This document shows positions 1-8,199 of a stretch of 11,114 nucleotides of DNA, piece after piece. The DNA lies in NCBI GenBank assembly GCA_025201865.1, contig MU602734.1:47566-58679 (forward strand), written 5' to 3'. Positions within the stretch are counted from its first letter, which is position 1. Each line of letters opens with the position of its first letter. The stretch is from Ramicandelaber brevisporus (lineage: Eukaryota > Kickxellomycota > Ramicandelaberales > Ramicandelaberaceae). Both the position numbers and the translations under genes were made by a program. The notes under the pieces were generated by a model. That model was given only the letters and a program-made list of their open reading frames with translations. It made no database searches and had not been told where the DNA came from.

Positions 1-71
1 CACATGTCTATCCGAGTCCCTCAAATGACTCTGTCTTTGAATTGCCATCGTTCATCCATTTCAATCGTTAA

Positions 72-104
72 ATGGTTTGCACAAAGTCCGCTTTGAAATT
101 ATAA
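72..104 (+). other. possible 10-codon upstream ORF before SSZ1
   Basis: An ATG at 72 opens a frame of ten codons ending in TAA, 112 bases before the SSZ1 start. No other ATG lies between it and the SSZ1 ATG at 217. It can only act as a translated upstream ORF if transcription starts before base 72, which the sequence does not show. Confidence 0.25.
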
Positions 105-216
105 TAGCCCTTGTGTCCAAACGCTCTTTGAAACGGTGCAGTTTCTGCGCTATTCCAGCAGCAGCAACCACAGTAAAAAAAAATCAAAACCAGCAGCAAC
201 AAGTCGATCAAGATCC

Positions 217-1875
217 ATGGAGCACAGTATCGCCCTCAGCTACGGAGCAACCTTCTCCGTCATTGCCGTCTTGAACAAGGACAGCAGACCGGAGATCATC
301 GCCAACGAAGATGGTGAGCACAAAATCCCAACTTGCCTCTCCTTTACCGAAACCGACGATCTGGCTGGCACTCAAGCTCTCACCAACGCCGTGCGCCACT
401 CCATCAATACCATCACCGGCTTCCGCAACCTGATCGGTCTCAAGTTCGATGCTGCCGAGGCTGCTCGTCGCCAGGTTCCAGGCTGGGCAAAGATTGTTGC
501 CACCGAGTCTGGCCACTATGGTTACAGCGTTGAGGTTCAAGGCCAGCAGACTGTCTTGAGCGTTGACGACGTTACCACTCGTTTCCTGAGACGCGTTCGG
601 GAGTCTGCCGAGGGCTATCTCGGTCGCTCCATCTCTCATGTCGTGCTGGCTGTCCCACAGAACTTCTCTGCTGAGCAGCGCACTGCTTTGGCCAATGCAT
701 CTGCTGCTGCTGGCTTGGCCGTTGAGCAGTTTATCAATGAGCCAGCTGCTGCCTGCCTTGGATACGGTGTTGCACAGGAGTCTAGCCGTCTGACGCCAAA
801 TGACAAGACCATCGTGGTTGTTGACTCTGGTGCATCCACTACAGCAGTGTCGGTTGTTGCGTCCCGTGGAGGATTGTTGTCAGTGATTGCGTCTCGCAGC
901 ATCGAAACATTCAATGGAAGCATTCTTGATGAGGCACTGATGAAGCATTTCGCAGCTGAGTTCCAGAAGAAGACTGGCATTGATGTCGCGGGCAACGTCC
1001 GCGCTCAGTTTAAGCTTCGCACTGGCTGTGAAATCACAAAGAAGACTCTCTCCAGCATTGCATCGGCTCCTTGCTCGGTTGAGTCATTGGCTGAGGGTAT
1101 GGATTTGCACTCCAATGTTAACCGCATGAGATTTGATATCATGACATCTCGCCTGTACACTCCACTTGAGGAGGCTATCCAGTCTGTCGTTGAGGAGGCT
1201 GGATACAAGCTCGCTGAGATTGATCAGGTTCTGCTGGCTGGTGGTGCTACTCGTGTTCCAAAGGTCAGATCAAAGATTGAGGATGTCTTCCCAGAGTCCG
1301 TGTCCGTCATTTCTCCTGAGGTTGGTGAGTCTGATGAGGTTATTGCCAGTGGCTGCGCAATTCACCTGGCCTCGATTGCCTCTGCTGCTCTGTTCAACGC
1401 CGGCTCTGCTCAGAAGAAGAAGTCTGCGGAGATTGAGTCGGCAGTCTCTGCTCCTGCTCTCGCTTTCCCAATTGGTGTTGTTGATGCCACTGGCAAGTTT
1501 ATCACTCTGATTCCACGTGCCACTCCACTCCCAGCTGTGCGTCAATTCACAATGGGCTCTGCTGCGGAGTCTGCTCTTGTTCAGATTCACGAAGGTGAGA
1601 CTGTTCAGGTGGTTATCCCACCCCAGCCAAAGCCAGAGAAGAAGCCAGCTGCTGAGGGTGATGACAGCGATGACGATGATGACGATGATGAAGATGAGGA
1701 GAAGATCGAGACCGTTACAAAGGCCAAGAAGCTTCTCGTTGAGCTCGCCATGACTGGTTTGAAGGGCTCAGAGAAGAAGACTGTTCCTCTTCTTGTCACT
1801 GTTGGTGTTGATGCTCAGTCAAAGGTCCACGTCTCAATGAAGACTCCAAACGGTACTAAGATCATCCACAACTAA
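217..1875 (+). CDS. SSZ1: Ssz1-like atypical Hsp70, RAC subunit
   Basis: A 552-residue Hsp70-family protein, close to yeast Ssz1 (538 aa). In yeast, Ssz1 pairs stably with the J-protein Zuo1 as the ribosome-associated complex at the tunnel exit and stimulates the Hsp70 Ssb on nascent chains. The nucleotide-binding domain spans about residues 1-385. Its phosphate-1 segment (LSYGATFSVIAV, 7-18) and phosphate-2 segment (VVVDSGASTTAVS, 200-212) lack the usual DLGTT and DLGGGT signatures, while FINEPAAACLGYG (172-184) and LLAGGATRVPKV (339-350) are well kept. This fits Ssz1, which does not need ATP hydrolysis. The short substrate-binding region carries a run of acidic residues (482-495), also seen in yeast Ssz1, and there is no helical lid. 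The start is the first in-frame ATG; the frame runs open upstream to about 97 but without an ATG. The leader is A- and CAG-rich. It converges with GOT1. The zuotin gene downstream supports the call. Confidence 0.93.
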   Translation: MEHSIALSYGATFSVIAVLNKDSRPEIIANEDGEHKIPTCLSFTETDDLAGTQALTNAVRHSINTITGFRNLIGLKFDAAEAARRQVPGWAKIVATESGHYGYSVEVQGQQTVLSVDDVTTRFLRRVRESAEGYLGRSISHVVLAVPQNFSAEQRTALANASAAAGLAVEQFINEPAAACLGYGVAQESSRLTPNDKTIVVVDSGASTTAVSVVASRGGLLSVIASRSIETFNGSILDEALMKHFAAEFQKKTGIDVAGNVRAQFKLRTGCEITKKTLSSIASAPCSVESLAEGMDLHSNVNRMRFDIMTSRLYTPLEEAIQSVVEEAGYKLAEIDQVLLAGGATRVPKVRSKIEDVFPESVSVISPEVGESDEVIASGCAIHLASIASAALFNAGSAQKKKSAEIESAVSAPALAFPIGVVDATGKFITLIPRATPLPAVRQFTMGSAAESALVQIHEGETVQVVIPPQPKPEKKPAAEGDDSDDDDDDDEDEEKIETVTKAKKLLVELAMTGLKGSEKKTVPLLVTVGVDAQSKVHVSMKTPNGTKIIHN

Positions 1876-2051
1876 CTTTTCAGTAACAATTAATGACAAG
1901 TAAGACATCACACACACTCTCTCTTCTTTAAACTAGAAGAATAACTTGATTTAAACAAACTAAAGACATTAATGATGCGGGAATAGAAAAGAAATGAGAA
2001 GAAGAGGGAGGAGATACTATTAGTAAAAAGAAAAGAAAAGGAAGTGATCAA
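1876..2051. other. convergent 3' region between SSZ1 and GOT1
   Basis: Both genes end into this 176-base stretch. It is AT-rich with purine-rich runs (aaaagaaaagaaaagg near 2026-2042) and no ORF. It must hold both polyadenylation sites, but I see no exact AATAAA on the plus strand. Confidence 0.5.
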
Positions 2052-2474
2052 TTACACTGGAGAGCTGGATACGCCAGCAATCCTGTCCAGAACATGTGCT
2101 ACACCAGGCAGGCACAAAAATGTTCCAATGATGGGCAATCTCCGTAGGAACGACAATGCAACAGGGAAGAAGTCACCAAACAAGTTGACAAAGCCAAACG
2201 CCTCCAGCAGAATGCCAAAGACGGGCCATTTCATGAACACCAGCACAATTCCTCCAAAGAAGCAAATGGTTCCTCTCAGCTTTTGCGGCTTTGAAAAGAA
2301 GAATGAGCCGGTCTTTTGTGGACCGATAATCAGTACTACACCGCTGAGGAAGAGGACATTGCCGATGGCAATCAAGCCAGAGTCGAAAAAGAGCATAATG
2401 CCCATAAAAGTGAAGAAGACTCCAAAGCCAGTCAAGCCGACTCCAATCTTCTGAGTATCCGATAACCAAACCAT
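2052..2474 (-). CDS. GOT1: Got1-like Golgi vesicle transport membrane protein
   Basis: A 140-residue, very hydrophobic protein matching Got1/GOLT1 in length (yeast Got1 138 aa) and layout: a short cytosolic N-terminus (MVWLSDTQKIGVGL), then four membrane segments at roughly residues 10-29, 33-52, 66-85 and 90-110. The loop after the second segment carries GPQKTGSFFF and KPQKLRGTI, a pattern I recognise from the family. Got1 acts in ER-to-Golgi and Golgi traffic and, in yeast, overlaps functionally with Sft2. The start is a clean ATG (reverse complement of 2472-2474) and the stop is TAA. Its leader contains repeated CACACAGG units. It is divergent from TAD2 across a short shared promoter and convergent with SSZ1. 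Confidence 0.92.
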   Translation of the reverse strand: MVWLSDTQKIGVGLTGFGVFFTFMGIMLFFDSGLIAIGNVLFLSGVVLIIGPQKTGSFFFSKPQKLRGTICFFGGIVLVFMKWPVFGILLEAFGFVNLFGDFFPVALSFLRRLPIIGTFLCLPGVAHVLDRIAGVSSSPV

Positions 2475-3484
<1,010 letters not shown>

Positions 3485-3486
3485 AC

Positions 3487-3492
3487 AATAAA
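3487..3492 (+). promoter_or_regulatory. poly(A) signal of TAD2
   Basis: AATAAA three bases after the TAD2 stop codon, followed by an A run and ttatatat. This is a plausible efficiency and positioning element for 3' end formation. Confidence 0.5.
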
Positions 3493-3724
3493 AAAAAATA
3501 TTATATATGGGCAAATGACCCGCCTCACTGTGTGTGTGCTGTTCGTGAAGGTCTCGCTTTTGATTATGACTTCCCACGTGGTGGAATCGAACGTTCTATC
3601 CTCTCAGCTTTTTTTTGTTGTTCGTTGTTTCTGGGTCTTGCTTCGCTTTGTACAGCTTTCTTCTTCTTGTTTTTTTTTATCTTCTTCTTTCACAGCCTTT
3701 TTACTTTGTTTTTGAACATAGAGT
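3493..3724 (+). promoter_or_regulatory. promoter and pyrimidine-rich leader of the calmodulin-like gene
   Basis: No ORF of note. The last 110 bases are strongly T/C-rich on the plus strand. A tract at about 3658-3695 ends in ctttcacag, and another tag lies at 3719-3721 just before the ATG. Both look like 3' splice sites, so a 5'-UTR intron is possible, but I cannot identify a firm donor. Confidence 0.45.
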
Positions 3725-4174
3725 ATGTCTGAACTTACTGAACACCAGCGCGACAACCTCAAGGTTACCTTTGCGTACTTTGACAAGGATAACAACGGCC
3801 AAATCACCGCTGCCGAGCTTGCCAATGCCTTCCGCCAGCTCGGTGTCAGCAAGACGGATGCTGAGATCCATCAGATGATAGCTGCTGTCAGTCCAGCCCA
3901 TCCAACCTACATCAACTACGCCGCGTTTGAGGCGCTGGTTGGACCCACGATTGTTGGAGACCACGACAATGACCTCGAGTACATGGCTGCATTCGCCAAG
4001 TTCGACAAGAAGGGCTCGGGAACGCTGAGCGGCAGCGACATTCGCGATGCCATGCTGCAGGCGGGTGTTGACATTTCGCAGAGCGAGGCTGATGAACTGA
4101 TTCAAGCGGCCAATGTGTCTGGTTCAGGAAGCATCACATACGAAGAGTTCCGTAAACTGCTTCATACTCATTAA
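3725..4174 (+). CDS. divergent calmodulin-like EF-hand protein
   Basis: 149 residues with calmodulin layout (two EF-hand pairs and a linker). EF1 has an intact loop, DKDNNGQITAAE (20-31). The EF2 position (about 56-67, SPAHPTYINYAA) has lost all Ca ligands. EF3 (DKKGSGTLSGSD, 94-105) has Lys at loop position 3 and Asp at 12. EF4 (NVSGSGSITYEE, 130-141) begins with Asn and has only Ser at positions 3 and 5. Only EF1 should bind calcium well. The pattern resembles calmodulin-related light chains of myosins (Cdc4/Mlc1 type) as much as calmodulin, so a constitutive adaptor role is possible. It lies directly upstream of the calmodulin gene, same strand and same length. Both end in a KLL-x-x-H motif, which suggests an old tandem duplication. 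Confidence 0.85.
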   Translation: MSELTEHQRDNLKVTFAYFDKDNNGQITAAELANAFRQLGVSKTDAEIHQMIAAVSPAHPTYINYAAFEALVGPTIVGDHDNDLEYMAAFAKFDKKGSGTLSGSDIRDAMLQAGVDISQSEADELIQAANVSGSGSITYEEFRKLLHTH

Positions 4175-4489
4175 ACGAACTGGCTTGAAGTAAGGAGTAC
4201 AGTGCGCTCAGGCCACTTCTACTTTTGCTGTTGTTGTTTTTTGTTTTTTTTGTTCTGTTTGAAGGCAAGCAACAGTCAACCTTGCGTATTGGCATCAGTT
4301 CCCCGTTGCCGAGTTGTATGCTGTTAGCGCGAGTGCATCACACACACTTCTCTCTCTCATCGCATACACAGCGAAACTTTCAAACCCTTTCTCTTCTTTT
4401 CTTTTTTTACACTCCACAGCACGAGTGAGCGAACAAACGAGAGCGAACAAGCGAACAGACGAGCGAACGAGCAAACGAACAAACAAACG
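4175..4489 (+). promoter_or_regulatory. calmodulin promoter and T-free leader
   Basis: A 315-base gap with no ORF I trust. It begins with a T-rich stretch (about 4220-4260). A pyrimidine tract at about 4390-4419 ends in cacag and looks like a 3' splice site; gtatgc at 4316 is donor-like. From 4427 up to the A of the ATG (4490) there is not one T: it is built from gagcgaac and aaacgaac tetramer-type units, giving an unstructured leader. Confidence 0.5.
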
Positions 4490-4939
4490 ATGGCAGACAG
4501 CTTGACCCAAGAGCAGATCAAAGAGTTCAAAGAGGCGTTCACTCTGTTTGACAAGGACAGCGATGGCAAGATCACTGTGCAGGAACTTGGCACTGTGATG
4601 CGCAGTCTTGGCCTCACTCCATCTGAGCAGGAGCTGAACGACATGATTGCTGAGATTGATACCGACAACAATGGCGCCGTTGACTTTACCGAGTTCCTGA
4701 CGATGATGGCACGAAAGATGAAGGAATCCGACTCGGAAGCCGACCTTCGCGAGGCATTCAAGGTGTTCGACAAGGACAACAGCGGCTCGATTTCCGCTGC
4801 CGAGCTGAAGCGTATCGTGACAACTCTGGGTGAGGCGCTCTCGGACTCTGAGGTTAACGAGCTGATTGCAGCTGCCGACCCAACCGGCACTGGCTCCATT
4901 CAATACGAGCAGTTCGTCAAGCTGCTCACCTCGCACTAA
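4490..4939 (+). CDS. CMD1: calmodulin
   Basis: 149 residues, the length of canonical calmodulin with its Met, and clearly the Ca2+ sensor of this genome. EF1 [12 protein letters not shown] (21-32), EF2 [12 protein letters not shown] (57-68) and EF3 [12 protein letters not shown] (94-105) have full ligand sets. The central linker [19 protein letters not shown] is conserved. EF4, [12 protein letters not shown] (130-141), is damaged: Thr at loop positions 3 and 5, and Gln instead of the bidentate Glu at 12. It should bind calcium poorly, as EF4 of budding-yeast calmodulin does. Calmodulin regulates kinases, calcineurin and myosins. The ATG has a good context after a T-free leader. The gene shows no intron, although many fungal calmodulin genes have several. 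It sits between its divergent paralogue and ZUO1. Confidence 0.95.
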   Translation: MADSLTQEQIKEFKEAFTLFDKDSDGKITVQELGTVMRSLGLTPSEQELNDMIAEIDTDNNGAVDFTEFLTMMARKMKESDSEADLREAFKVFDKDNSGSISAAELKRIVTTLGEALSDSEVNELIAAADPTGTGSIQYEQFVKLLTSH

Positions 4940-4972
4940 ACAGAGAACCTTTCAAATGTTCACGCATAGATG

Positions 4973-4988
4973 CATTCATTCATTCATT
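4973..4988. repeat. (CATT)4 microsatellite
   Basis: Four exact tandem CATT units in the 3' region of calmodulin. Confidence 0.9.
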
Positions 4989-5064
4989 AATATCCACCTT
5001 TTTCATCCTGTTTTCATCCTTTGTCATCCTTTTCCTCTCCGATATCCATCTGCCCATCAAAAAA

Positions 5065-5083
5065 GAAAGAAAGAAAGAAAGAA
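5065..5083. repeat. (GAAA)n microsatellite
   Basis: Four GAAA units plus a partial one, extending a polypurine run that ends about 20 bases before the ZUO1 ATG and so probably lies in its leader. Confidence 0.9.
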
Positions 5084-5104
5084 TAGCTTGATCTCGATCT
5101 CGGT

Positions 5105-6487
5105 ATGTTCATTGCTGTCCTGCCATCGTTGCCTGCGGGCACTACTACCTTCGAGCCCAAGGTCCATGCTGAGGCCAGCGCTCCAATCTCGGTGAAGATC
5201 GACTCTGCCTCCCCGCTGTTTGTCCGCTACGAGACCTTCCGCGCTCAGCAGGCTGCCAAGGCCGGCGTCCCGGTCACCGCCACCACCATTGTCGACCACC
5301 TCGACCAGCTCGAGGGCGAGGCTCCAGAGTCCGTTCCAGGCAGCGCCGCCGCCAGCCGCAGCGCCACTCCAACCAACGAAGGAGACGATGGCGAGGAGAC
5401 TGACCCAGAGGTTATGACCTACGAGCCACGCCGCTGGAGAGAGTGCGACTTGTACAAGCTTCTCGGCCTCACCCGTCTGCGCTACACTGCCACCGAGGAG
5501 GACATTAAGCGCGCTCACCGCCGCAAGGCGCTCAAGTACCACCCAGACAAGCGTGCCGCCGCCAACAAGGGCCGCTCTGGTGACGACAAGATTTTCAAGT
5601 GCCTCCAGAAGGCATTCGAGACTCTGATGGATCCAGTCAAGCGTCGCCAGTACGATTCGGTCGACTTTGGTCTTGCTGCCCTTGACCGCATTCCAGAAAT
5701 CAGAAGCCTTGACCCAGCGCGCAACGGCGAGGACTTCATCGAGTACTTTGGCGAAATCTTCAAGCATGAGTCTCGCTTCCACAACGGCAAGGGTGCAGTC
5801 CCCGCCATTGGCACCATGGAGTCGACCAAGGCCGAGGTTGAGAGCTTCTACGCCTTCTGGTACAACTTTGACTCGTGGCGTACCTTTGAGCACCTCGACA
5901 AGGAGGATGTTGACGGCGCCGACAACCGTGACAACAAGCGCCACATCGAGAAGAAGAACCGTGCCGAGCGTGCTCGTCTCAAGAACCAGGACAACACCCG
6001 CCTCCGTGAGCTCACCGACCTCGCCATGAAGCTCGACCCGCGCATGGCCAAGTTCCGTGATGACGAGAAGCGTGCCCGTGAGGAGAAGAAGTTCGGCAAG
6101 CAGCGCGCTGAGAAGGCTGCTGCTGAGGCCGCTGCCAAGAAGGCTGAGGAGGAGCGTCTGGCTGCTGAGCAGCGTGCCGCCGAGGACAAGGCCAAGCAGG
6201 CCGACTCAAAGAAGAACTACGAGGCCCTGAAGAAGAAGCTTCGTAAGGAGAAGAAGGTTATTCGCGACCTGTTCAAGGATGCTGGATACTGCCTGCCAAC
6301 TGGCGAGTTTGAGGCTCCATCTGCTGCCGGCATTGAGAAGCAGCTGAATGCTTTGGAGCAGCTGCTCGAGTCGTGCAAGAGCGCCGAGGCTATCAACGAC
6401 ATCAAGGCCAAGCTCACTGAGAGCGCATCCACCAAAGGTGACGCGGCTGCTGCCACCTTCGCCGCTCTGATTGCCGCCAACAACTAA
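5105..6487 (+). CDS. ZUO1: Zuotin, J-protein subunit of the ribosome-associated complex
   Basis: 460 residues; yeast Zuo1 is 433. Domains in order: an N-terminal region (1-110) with two Leu-Pro pairs at 6-7 and 9-10; a J domain (about 112-186) with HPD at 146-148; the zuotin homology region (about 200-290) with the diagnostic EVESFYAFWYNFDSWRTF block and NRDNKRHIEKKNRAERARLK; a long Lys/Glu/Ala-rich charged helix (about 310-385); and a C-terminal segment (about 388-460) at the place of the four-helix bundle that contacts 18S rRNA. The SANT repeats of animal and plant MPP11/DNAJC2 are absent, as in yeast. The J domain stimulates the ATPase of Ssb; the N-terminus anchors to Ssz1, whose gene lies 3.2 kb upstream on the same strand. 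The start is an ATG matching the yeast MF... N-terminus. Confidence 0.95.
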   Translation: MFIAVLPSLPAGTTTFEPKVHAEASAPISVKIDSASPLFVRYETFRAQQAAKAGVPVTATTIVDHLDQLEGEAPESVPGSAAASRSATPTNEGDDGEETDPEVMTYEPRRWRECDLYKLLGLTRLRYTATEEDIKRAHRRKALKYHPDKRAAANKGRSGDDKIFKCLQKAFETLMDPVKRRQYDSVDFGLAALDRIPEIRSLDPARNGEDFIEYFGEIFKHESRFHNGKGAVPAIGTMESTKAEVESFYAFWYNFDSWRTFEHLDKEDVDGADNRDNKRHIEKKNRAERARLKNQDNTRLRELTDLAMKLDPRMAKFRDDEKRAREEKKFGKQRAEKAAAEAAAKKAEEERLAAEQRAAEDKAKQADSKKNYEALKKKLRKEKKVIRDLFKDAGYCLPTGEFEAPSAAGIEKQLNALEQLLESCKSAEAINDIKAKLTESASTKGDAAAATFAALIAANN

Positions 6488-6496
6488 CTAACTAAA

Positions 6497-6502
6497 AATA
6501 AA
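6497..6502 (+). promoter_or_regulatory. poly(A) signal of ZUO1
   Basis: AATAAA ten bases after the ZUO1 stop, within taactaactaaaaataaaaag. Confidence 0.5.
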
Positions 6503-6833
6503 AAGTAACGTTTCTTCATTGTTTTCAACGACCTTGAATGAATCCGAATGAATCCGAATGCACCTGTTGAAGCGGAGATTGCTGTGTATACTGCATAGTG
6601 TACACGCATCTATCCTAGGAAAGAAAGAAAAAAGTTGGGTTTCCCAATCACTTGCGACACCGATCAGAAATCCGACGTGTAGCGTGTTTCGCAGATGCTT
6701 CGCACTTGATCAAATATGAATGAGCCTGGCTGATCTGGATGCCCTTGCCGATGTCTTTCCATGGCAACTATAACTCAAAAAAAAAACAAAAGTACATACC
6801 CACGCCTTTGACACTTGTTTGGCCGCTATCACC
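6503..6833 (+). promoter_or_regulatory. ZUO1 3' flank and promoter of the dehydrogenase gene
   Basis: No coding signal. It contains two exact 10-base direct repeats, gaatgaatcc (6536-6545 and 6546-6555), plus a partial third unit, and an A run at about 6777-6790. No convincing TATA box is seen near the start of the next gene. Confidence 0.4.
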
Positions 6834-7769
6834 ATGCCTGTTACAGCGTCTCCTGCCATCACCAATGTCCCTCAGTGGGTTAAAGATGCTCCTCGACAAG
6901 AAGGGAAGCTTGCCATTGTCACCGGCTCTAGCTCGGGCATTGGATATCAGACCGCCAAGTTCCTCGCCGAGCGTGGCGCCACTATCGTTTTGGCCAATCG
7001 CAACGAAGAGAAGACTCGAACTGTCGTCGACCAGATGCTCACCGAGTGTCCCAGCATCAAACGCGAACAGCTCGTATTCATCAAGCTGGATCTGAGTCTC
7101 ATGAGCAGCGTTCGCAGCTTTGTTGAAGAGTTCAATGCGTCTGGTTTGGTGAAGAAGCACGGTGGACTTCACATACTTGTCAATAACGCTGGTGGAATAT
7201 TCGACAAGGCGACAACTGCTGAGGGACACGATTACATGATGGCTGCTAATTGCCTGGGACCATTTTTGCTCACCAACCTGCTCCTGCGTACAGCGCTTGC
7301 TCCATCAAACACTCCAGCCACAGTACCAGCCCGCATCATTAACGTTGCAAGCCGGGCACATCAGTTTTCACGCTTCATTGACGCCGACAAGCTCACATCA
7401 AATGAGAACATTAACTATGCGTGGTCGAAAGCCTACAATGTGTCCTTTGCTCGCCATCTTGCCAAACGCCTGACTCAGGACGGCCGCACCAACATTACCT
7501 CGTACTCGCTGCATCCTGGGTTTGTGAGAACCGATGTGTTTCGGCAGCAGTGGTGGATTGTGCAGAAGATCTACGATTGGTTTTCCGTGGATGCAGACGA
7601 TGGCGCTATGACCCAGTTTTACCTGGCCACTGCTCCTGGAGTCGAGGTGGGTAATGGTCAGTATTTCAACAAATGCAAAGTGGAACGAGTAGGTGGATGG
7701 GCTGCGGATGAATCCATCGACACTAAGCTGTGGAAGCTTTCCGATAACTGGACTGGATTAAGCCTTTAA
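6834..7769 (+). CDS. short-chain dehydrogenase/reductase (retinol dehydrogenase/WWOX-like)
   Basis: 311 residues, classical SDR fold. The cofactor motif TGSSSGIG is at 30-37; an Arg at 56 after the second strand (LANRN) suggests NADP(H). NNAG is at 117-120, catalytic Ser173 in the IINVAS strand, and Tyr195-x-x-x-Lys199 in YAWSK. The PGFVRTDV segment (about 228-235) is typical of the RDH11-14/WWOX-related group, in which fungal members of unknown substrate abound. There is no clear signal peptide or N-terminal membrane anchor, so a soluble enzyme is likely. The ATG at 6834 (caccATGc) is the first in-frame ATG. AATAAA follows at 7801. The substrate cannot be told from sequence; neighbours give no pathway hint. 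Confidence 0.88.
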   Translation: MPVTASPAITNVPQWVKDAPRQEGKLAIVTGSSSGIGYQTAKFLAERGATIVLANRNEEKTRTVVDQMLTECPSIKREQLVFIKLDLSLMSSVRSFVEEFNASGLVKKHGGLHILVNNAGGIFDKATTAEGHDYMMAANCLGPFLLTNLLLRTALAPSNTPATVPARIINVASRAHQFSRFIDADKLTSNENINYAWSKAYNVSFARHLAKRLTQDGRTNITSYSLHPGFVRTDVFRQQWWIVQKIYDWFSVDADDGAMTQFYLATAPGVEVGNGQYFNKCKVERVGGWAADESIDTKLWKLSDNWTGLSL

Positions 7770-7800
7770 AACTAATAATCATTTTATATTTATAACATTA

Positions 7801-7806
7801 AATAAA
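7801..7806 (+). promoter_or_regulatory. poly(A) signal of the dehydrogenase gene
   Basis: AATAAA 31 bases after the stop codon in a strongly AT-rich 3' stretch. Confidence 0.55.
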
Positions 7807-8199
7807 GTGGCTTTGGTCACTGATCTAAACAGTATTGAACCTCGTGGTGCGGATCATTTTTAAAGGAGTACAAGAGACCATATCGAAAGTGTGCAAGCCA
7901 TGTCGAGGCTTGATTACCCCAGTTCCAAAAAGTCTATTGAGCAAATTCAAAGTCTCGTCTCTTGAAGAAGCCTATAAATGTGCGTTTCATTGACAACTGA
8001 TACTCGAGTTGTGGCTTGTATTCAGTCTGGGAACACACACTCGAGGGAAGTTGACGATTCACAAAATCGCGGTCGCCCAGCGAGGCTTGCTGCGATTAAA
8101 GAGCGTAAATAGCGAACAACATCAGCGATTTGTTTGCTCGCCAGCAGACTCGTTCCTCCTCCTCAGTATCTCACACTATCACTTTCACCAGAAACCAAA
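7807..8199 (+). promoter_or_regulatory. intergenic region with TATA-like element before the secreted SR/SQ protein
   Basis: The 430-base gap between stop and next ATG has no supported gene. TATAAA at 7973-7978 is the best core-promoter candidate and would give a leader of about 190 bases. The palindrome ACTCGAGT (8002-8009) has its ACTCGAG part repeated at about 8039. Closer to the start the sequence becomes C/T-rich (ctcctcctcagtatctc), as in the other leaders here. Confidence 0.45.

Larger units (their letters stand above)
4940..5104 (+). promoter_or_regulatory. calmodulin 3' end and ZUO1 promoter/leader
   Basis: Only 165 bases separate the calmodulin stop from the ZUO1 ATG. They hold a CATT microsatellite (4973-4988), repeated tttcatcct units (about 4998-5034) and a polypurine GAAA tract (about 5059-5083) just before the ZUO1 start. 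No TATA box is evident. Confidence 0.5.

Noticed and set aside
208-1590. Antisense frames across SSZ1
   Set aside because: Shadows of a strongly supported conserved gene.
5057-5944. 295-codon minus-strand frame across ZUO1
   Set aside because: Produced by the codon bias of ZUO1; Val/Leu/Gly-rich with no family resemblance, while the plus frame has a clear J domain.
6579-6605. Short inverted words gtgta and tacac around 6580-6605
   Set aside because: Only about five base pairs, expected by chance.
7834-7860. gaacctcgtggtgcggatcatt, which recalls the 3' end of 18S rRNA
   Set aside because: The match is broken by a length difference in the middle, and nothing around it resembles rRNA or an ITS.
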